In this document: positions 1 through 5,197 of the stretch, in pieces
Layout of the letters: each line of letters begins with the position of its first letter
How positions within the stretch are numbered: the stretch's first letter is position 1
NCBI GenBank assembly: GCA_937952455.1
Contig: CALFYU010000310.1
Location: forward strand, 1 to 5,197
Source: an uncultured Planctomycetaceae bacterium
GTDB taxonomy: Bacteria > Planctomycetota > Planctomycetia > Planctomycetales > Planctomycetaceae
Direction: 5' to 3'
Length of the DNA stretch: 5,197 nucleotides
The notes under the pieces: model-generated
Seen by the model: only the letters and a program-made list of their open reading frames with translations
Databases searched by the model: none
What the model was told of the DNA's origin: nothing
Translations under genes and position numbers: made by a program

Positions 1-8
1 GTTCACGC

Positions 9-14
9 TCTCCT
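9..14 (-). promoter_or_regulatory. Shine-Dalgarno sequence of the next cistron (probably atpD, off the window)
   Basis: On the minus strand this reads AGGAGA, a strong match to the anti-Shine-Dalgarno sequence, followed by only eight bases (GCGTGAAC) before the window ends. It sits about 100 nt after the atpG stop, where bacterial atp operons normally carry atpD (beta subunit). The start codon is probably just outside the window. A GTG at 4-6 is also possible but is unusually close to the ribosome site. The identity of the cistron is inferred from gene order only. Confidence 0.6.
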
Positions 15-28
15 GGGAGCTGCCGGCC

Positions 29-95
29 GGCGGCCCGCATCAACTCCAATAGTCTTGCTAATGTGAATTGTTTTGATTCGTGTAGGCGGGCCGCC
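29..95 (-). repeat. 10-bp perfect inverted repeat in the atpG-to-next-cistron leader
   Basis: Bases 29-38 (GGCGGCCCGC) are the exact reverse complement of 86-95 (GCGGGCCGCC), with 47 bases between the arms. In minus-strand mRNA the second arm would lie 14 nt upstream of the AGGAGA ribosome site at 9-14, so pairing could influence translation of the next gene. The arms are very GC-rich, so chance occurrence is a real possibility. There is no T-run, so it does not look like an intrinsic terminator. Confidence 0.5.
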
Positions 96-104
96 CAAGG
101 CCCG
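87..104 (-). repeat. Short GC hairpin just after the atpG stop
   Basis: CGGGCC (87-92) and GGCCCG (99-104) can form a 6-bp all-GC stem with a 6-nt loop. It starts about ten bases past the atpG stop codon. The sequence that follows on the minus strand is mixed, not a run of T, so it does not fit a Rho-independent terminator. One arm overlaps the 86-95 arm of the longer inverted repeat, so the two foldings exclude each other. No function is established. Confidence 0.45.
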
Positions 105-114
105 ACGGTTCTCG

Positions 115-1002
115 CTATTCCAACGCGGCGGCACCGCCGATGATTTCGCTGAGTTCGGAGGTAATCTGCGATTGGCGGGCGCGGTTGTAGGTCTGCGACA
201 AATCGCCGATCATTTCACCCGCGTTTTCAGTGGCCCCCTTCATGGCGACCATCCGGGCGATCTGCTCGCTCACCGCGCTATCGAGGAAGCATTTGAGCAG
301 CCGCGCCTTAAACGCGGCCGGGAGGACTTCTTCCAAAATTTCCTGCGGTGAGGGCATGAACTCGTATTGCACATTCGTCGAGCCGCCGGCTTCGGCCTCT
401 TCGCCCAGTTCACCGGCGACTTTTCCCAACGGCAGCAGCGTCTCGATCACCGCCGTTTGCCGCGACGCAGATTCAAAGCGAACGTATGCGACGTCGAGTG
501 CGTCCAGCTTGCCGGCGCAGTAGTCGTCGATGTAGCGCTGCGCCAATTCGTCAACTTCCTCAAACGTCGGCTTGTCCTCGAAGTGCGTGTATTTTCGATC
601 GACGTCGAACCGCTTAAATTTCATGAAGCTCAAGCCCCGTTTGCCGGAGACTTCGAGCGTCAGGTTTTCGCCGGTTTCGCGGGCGTCGATGATCTCGCGC
701 TGCACGAGCCGCAGGACGCTGGCGTTGTAGCCGCCGCACAGGCCGCGGTTGGACGTGAGCACCAGCAGGATGCGATTTTCCCGCGTTTCATGCACTTTTA
801 GCAGCGGGTGGTCGATTTCGCCGCCGGCCTGGGAGAGGTCGGCGACGAGTTCGGAAATCTTCCGCGTATACGCCTCGGACTCGGTGGCGCGGTCCATGGC
901 CCGTTTGAAGCGGGCGGTGGCGATCAATTCCATCGTCCGCGTGATCTTGCGGATGTTCTTGACCGCTTTGAGCCGTTTCAGAATTGCTCGAGCTTTTGCC
1001 AT
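115..1002 (-). CDS. atpG: F1Fo ATP synthase subunit gamma
   Basis: This is the central rotor shaft of F1. It turns inside the alpha3-beta3 hexamer and couples c-ring rotation to ATP synthesis at the cytoplasmic face of the membrane. The protein is 295 residues, normal for the family. The conserved N-terminal coiled-coil strand is at residues 1-35, with RLKAVKNIRKITRTMELIAT as the recognisable block. The conserved C-terminal strand is at about 257-293 and includes ATENAGEMIGDL, YNRARQSQIT, and ELSEIIGGAAA. The middle is the less conserved Rossmann-like domain, with RGLCGGYN visible. The ATG at 1000-1002 begins the typical MAKARAIL start; the ribosome site is weak (GGTAAGA about 7 nt upstream). 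It follows atpA after an untranslated gap of 160 bases, and the next cistron starts at or beyond the left edge. No frameshift or missing block is seen. Confidence 0.97.
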   Translation of the reverse strand: MAKARAILKRLKAVKNIRKITRTMELIATARFKRAMDRATESEAYTRKISELVADLSQAGGEIDHPLLKVHETRENRILLVLTSNRGLCGGYNASVLRLVQREIIDARETGENLTLEVSGKRGLSFMKFKRFDVDRKYTHFEDKPTFEEVDELAQRYIDDYCAGKLDALDVAYVRFESASRQTAVIETLLPLGKVAGELGEEAEAGGSTNVQYEFMPSPQEILEEVLPAAFKARLLKCFLDSAVSEQIARMVAMKGATENAGEMIGDLSQTYNRARQSQITSELSEIIGGAAALE

Positions 1003-1162
1003 GTTGCAATCTTACCGAGTACGAATCGAATACGAATTATGAGTCGCTTCAAACCCCTCTGATGCGTCACGCGGACGCTTTCAAGTCAGGTTCTCTCACA
1101 AGCACAACCGGGTTTTGAAACTGGTTCTAGTAAATCGGGGCGGCAACGGTCGCCAACCGCGA
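1003..1162 (-). other. atpA-atpG intercistronic region, 160 bases, non-coding
   Basis: This is the longest gap in the operon. I see no gene in it. It contains a 5-bp GC stem (GCGTC at 1064-1068 with GACGC at 1074-1078, 5-nt loop) and a near-tandem TACGAAT at 1020-1026 and 1031-1037 (11-base period) close to the atpG start. There is no T-run after the stem and no convincing -35/-10 pair on the minus strand. It may be a leader or processing region for atpG, but nothing in the sequence proves this. Confidence 0.5.
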
Positions 1163-3296
<2,134 letters not shown>

Positions 3297-3385
3297 ATCG
3301 CTCTATCGATTATTCCAAACCGTCGCAGACGAGGGGGATCAAGATCGCCCCACCGCCGCTCCGGAAATACATAAGACAATCCGTG

Positions 3386-3420
3386 CGGCGCCGCTTGCCC
3401 AAGGGGGGCACGCTGCGCCG
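3386..3420 (-). repeat. 35-nt imperfect hairpin between atpF and atpH
   Basis: Arms pair as 3386-3391 with 3415-3420 (6 bp), 3393-3394 with 3412-3413 (2 bp) and 3396-3400 with 3406-3410 (5 bp), around a 5-nt loop. That is 13 pairs in 15 positions, with single mismatches at 3392/3414 and 3395/3411. On the minus strand it begins five bases after the atpF stop codon. The sequence after it (CACGGATTGTCTTATG) lacks a T-run, so a classic intrinsic terminator is unlikely. An mRNA-stability, processing or partial attenuation element is more plausible, but function is inferred only. Confidence 0.6.
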
Positions 3421-3425
3421 ACGAT

Positions 3426-4103
3426 CTAGTTCTGACTGGGCGAGAACTCCGCCAGGGCTTCGTTGATCAATTTGTCGTCGTCCGACTGGTTGATCGCCCG
3501 CCCCAGCACGTGCTCGGTCGCCTGGGCCACGCTTTGCGACATGTGCGTAAAGAGTTGATCCAGGGCTTCGTCCCGGGCCCGCCCGATATCCTGGACGGCG
3601 CGGTCCTTCATCTTCTCAGTCTCTTTTTGCGCGGCGGCGATCATCTCCTCGCGGGTATGCTCGGCGTCGCGACGGGCCTCGGCCAGGATCTCGCGAACTT
3701 GATCCTGAACCTTGTCCATTTGATACTCATGCTCGGCCAACAGGGCTTTCGCCTTTTCGTGAGCAGCAGCCGCGTCATCGATCTGCCGCTGGATGCCCCC
3801 TTCGCGTTTTTCGAGGCCTTCGATAATGGGACCCCAGGCAAATTTTTTCAAAATGCCCAGCAGCAGAAGGAACACGATGAACGTAAAGATTGCCAAGTCC
3901 GATTTGAATTCGGCCGGACTCTGGTCGACCCCCTTGTGGCCGATTTCGTGGCCGTGATGCCCCTCTTCGTGGGGATCTGCGGCGCCAGGCTCATTTTCGG
4001 CGGCTGCCTCGCCGGCCTTGGCGTCTTCTTCAGCGAAAACCAAACCGGGCGAATAAACCAACCCTAGAATTAACAGCGCAGCAATGGAGAATTTTGCGTA
4101 CAC
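3426..4103 (-). CDS. atpF: F1Fo ATP synthase subunit b, with signal peptide and acidic His-rich extension
   Basis: Subunit b forms the peripheral stalk that holds F1 still while the rotor turns. I prefer the GTG at 4101-4103 (225 residues) because GAGGA lies five bases upstream. A TTG at 4113-4115 would add four residues but has no ribosome site. Residues 1-24 look like a signal peptide: K4, a hydrophobic core, then LVFA before EED. Residues 25-65 are acidic and polar with five histidines (45, 49, 50, 52, 56). The canonical b membrane helix is at about 70-85, followed by FAWGPIIEGLEKRE (88-101). A long charged coiled coil with repeated Ala, Glu and Lys runs to the end and should bind delta. 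Usual bacterial b is about 156 residues with only the one membrane helix, so the N-terminus is the odd part. It lies 52 bases after atpE (40 if TTG is used). Confidence 0.93.
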   Translation of the reverse strand: MYAKFSIAALLILGLVYSPGLVFAEEDAKAGEAAAENEPGAADPHEEGHHGHEIGHKGVDQSPAEFKSDLAIFTFIVFLLLLGILKKFAWGPIIEGLEKREGGIQRQIDDAAAAHEKAKALLAEHEYQMDKVQDQVREILAEARRDAEHTREEMIAAAQKETEKMKDRAVQDIGRARDEALDQLFTHMSQSVAQATEHVLGRAINQSDDDKLINEALAEFSPSQN

Positions 4104-4108
4104 GGCAT

Positions 4109-4113
4109 TCCTC
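4109..4113 (-). promoter_or_regulatory. Ribosome binding site deciding the atpF start
   Basis: The minus strand reads TTGAGGAATGCCGTG. GAGGA is placed five bases before the GTG at 4101-4103. The alternative TTG start at 4113-4115 would lie on top of this motif and has no purine-rich stretch upstream. The ATG inside the spacer (4106-4108) is out of frame. This argues for GTG as the start of atpF; the difference is four residues. Confidence 0.6.
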
Positions 4114-4155
4114 AATACGCAACGAGTAACAAACGGACCACAACATTCTCGCCAA

Positions 4156-4461
4156 TTAGCCGGCTGACCACGGGTTTTGGCCGGAACAAATGAATAGTGC
4201 GTAGAAGGTGAAACCTTCGATCAACGCCGCGGCAATAATCATCGCCGTTTGAATGCTGCCAGCGACTTCGGGTTGGCGAGCCATGCTTTCCAGCGCAGCC
4301 GCTGCCAGTTTGGCGATACCCAGTGCCGCGCCGATAACAACCAGACCAGTCCCGAAGGCGCCCGAGAACTCGATCAAGGTCCCGCCAGCCTCTTGTGCCA
4401 TCGCTGGAGTTGCGGCCAGGAACGCGGCCATACCGATCATCACAGTCTTCAATTTACTCAC
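4156..4461 (-). CDS. atpE: F1Fo ATP synthase subunit c (proteolipid), with signal peptide-like N-terminus
   Basis: Subunit c forms the membrane ring whose rotation is driven by ion flow. The protein is 101 residues; most bacterial c subunits are 70-90. Residues 1-22 look like a signal peptide: K3 and K5, a hydrophobic core, then TPAMA before QE. The mature part is a two-helix hairpin: TM1 at about 35-57, the conserved polar loop ARQPE (61-65), and TM2 at about 67-92 with E82 as the ion-carrying carboxylate. I49 occupies the position of the Gln found in Na+-binding c rings, which points to protons. A polar C-terminal tail (SGQNPWSAG) follows TM2. The start is GTG at 4459-4461, supported by GGGAG nine bases upstream; the next in-frame ATG would remove the basic N-terminus and has no nearby ribosome site. 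It lies 72 bases after atpB. Confidence 0.96.
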   Translation of the reverse strand: MSKLKTVMIGMAAFLAATPAMAQEAGGTLIEFSGAFGTGLVVIGAALGIAKLAAAALESMARQPEVAGSIQTAMIIAAALIEGFTFYALFICSGQNPWSAG

Positions 4462-4470
4462 GGATTCCGT

Positions 4471-4475
4471 CTCCC
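4471..4475 (-). promoter_or_regulatory. Ribosome binding site of atpE
   Basis: The minus strand reads GGGAG, nine bases before the GTG start of atpE at 4459-4461. It decides for this non-ATG start over the internal ATG at codon 8, which would be about 30 bases away. The 72-base atpB-atpE gap that holds it also has a near-tandem 7-mer (GCCGACA at 4500-4506 and 4508-4514) of no clear meaning. Confidence 0.75.
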
Positions 4476-4533
4476 AAATTAGGTAGTGCGTCTATTGTTG
4501 CCGACAAGCCGACACGCAGGAACACCCCAACAA

Positions 4534-5197
4534 TTAGTGGTGGTGAACCGCCGCGCCGATAAACAATGCCGACAGAAAGGTAAAGATATAGGCTTGTAGA
4601 AACGCTACAAACAGTTCAAGGCAACTGAACAAGGTGGAACCGACGACGCTGATCGTGGCGACGAGTCCCCAATGTGCAAACGGTGCAGCGGCGGCGGTGG
4701 CGATCAACCCCATGATCCCCAACAACACGAGGTGGCCGGCCACCATATTCGCCAGAAGACGAATGCCGAGCACCGCATGCTTGATGAGCATCCCCAAAAC
4801 TTCAATCGCAAAGATCAACAGCTTCAATGGCTGCAAAAACCAAGGCAAGTCCATACTGGGAACTTGGTTGAACCAATAACCAACTGGCCCGAACTTTTTC
4901 ATCCCCGCCAAAAGCCCAGTGGCGAAAATGACGAATGCTAATGAAAGCGTGACCCCGAATGCCCCGGTGGGTGCGCCCGCCCAGGGAAGCATGCCGAACA
5001 GATTGCAAAACAGAATGAAGAAAAAGATTGTCCACAACAACGGCACAAATCGGTCAGCATCGTGCTTACCGATGGCAGGTCGCGCGACCTGATCACGCAT
5101 ATACAACAATACCGCCTCAAACATGTTCCAAAAATTCCCGCGCGGCGCCTCCCCCAGGTCGCGATTTTCGAATTTTTCCTTGACGTCCTTGCCGACG
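4534..5197 (-). CDS. atpB: F1Fo ATP synthase subunit a, partial (N-terminus off the window)
   Basis: Subunit a is the membrane stator that forms the two ion half-channels against the c ring. The frame is open to the right edge, so the gene starts beyond 5197; the ATG at 5122-5124 is internal. The 24 codons before it encode a conserved-looking hydrophilic stretch ending GNFWN. About 220 residues are visible. Counting from the first full codon at the edge, hydrophobic segments lie near 52-71, 79-98, 123-140, 155-170, and 178-214. The conserved helix reads LGIRLLANMVAGHL, where R146 is the essential stator arginine (E. coli R210). H155 stands where E. coli has Glu219. FLQAYIF (199-205) carries the conserved Gln (Q201). 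The protein ends in three histidines. It is the first gene of the visible operon; its promoter and any atpI-like gene would be to the right. Confidence 0.96.
   Translation of the reverse strand, partial: VGKDVKEKFENRDLGEAPRGNFWNMFEAVLLYMRDQVARPAIGKHDADRFVPLLWTIFFFILFCNLFGMLPWAGAPTGAFGVTLSLAFVIFATGLLAGMKKFGPVGYWFNQVPSMDLPWFLQPLKLLIFAIEVLGMLIKHAVLGIRLLANMVAGHLVLLGIMGLIATAAAAPFAHWGLVATISVVGSTLFSCLELFVAFLQAYIFTFLSALFIGAAVHHH

Noticed and set aside
1..40. A possible start of the next gene at the ATG read from 38-40 on the minus strand
   Set aside because: It has no ribosome site ahead of it and the peptide (MRAAGRQLPGERE) does not resemble a beta-subunit start, while the strong AGGAGA lies downstream of it.
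87..104. Rho-independent terminator after atpG
   Set aside because: The stem is short and not followed by a T-run on the minus strand, and the operon is expected to continue into atpD.
3510..4067. A 185-codon open frame on the plus strand
   Set aside because: It is antisense to atpF. The hydrophobic runs arise from the reverse complement of charged and alanine-rich coiled-coil codons. No ribosome site or homology is visible.
4534..5124. Internal ATG at 5122-5124 as the start of atpB
   Set aside because: The frame stays open through 24 more codons to the right edge, encoding a plausible subunit a stretch ending GNFWN. The N-terminal part of the protein would otherwise be missing.

Overview
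This window is a single operon-like block on the minus strand. It encodes most of a bacterial F-type (F1Fo) ATP synthase. Read in the direction of transcription (right to left) the order is atpB (subunit a, 5' end off the window), atpE (c), atpF (b), atpH (delta), atpA (alpha) and atpG (gamma). The last ~114 bases before the left edge look like the leader of the next cistron, with a good Shine-Dalgarno sequence at 9-14. By the usual bacterial atp order that cistron should be atpD (beta), but no beta sequence is visible. I see no plus-strand gene, tRNA or rRNA, mobile element, CRISPR array or convincing promoter or terminator.

The proteins form two parts of one machine. The membrane Fo part (a, c ring, b stator) passes ions across the membrane. 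The F1 part (alpha, gamma, delta here; beta and epsilon presumably beyond the left edge) couples rotation of gamma to ATP synthesis. The diagnostic residues are present: the stator arginine of subunit a, the membrane glutamate of subunit c, the P-loop and arginine finger of alpha, and both conserved ends of gamma. The system is therefore probably functional.

Organism: moderately high GC, the classic B-E-F-H-A-G order, a c subunit and a b subunit that both begin with signal-peptide-like segments, and a GDRKTGKT P-loop in alpha. I judge a planctomycete-type bacterium (Pirellula/Rhodopirellula relatives) most likely. That is from memory of family sequences and is not proven here.

The operon core is ordinary, and I do not see a wholly new system. 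The points worth a second look are: (1) a b subunit with a signal peptide and an acidic, histidine-rich extracytoplasmic extension; (2) a c subunit with a signal peptide, a partly alanine-substituted TM1 glycine motif and a polar C-terminal tail; (3) a 50-base overlap of atpH with atpA; (4) a 35-nt imperfect hairpin just after the atpF stop; (5) competing GC-rich pairings in the leader upstream of the next cistron; and (6) non-ATG starts for atpE and atpF.
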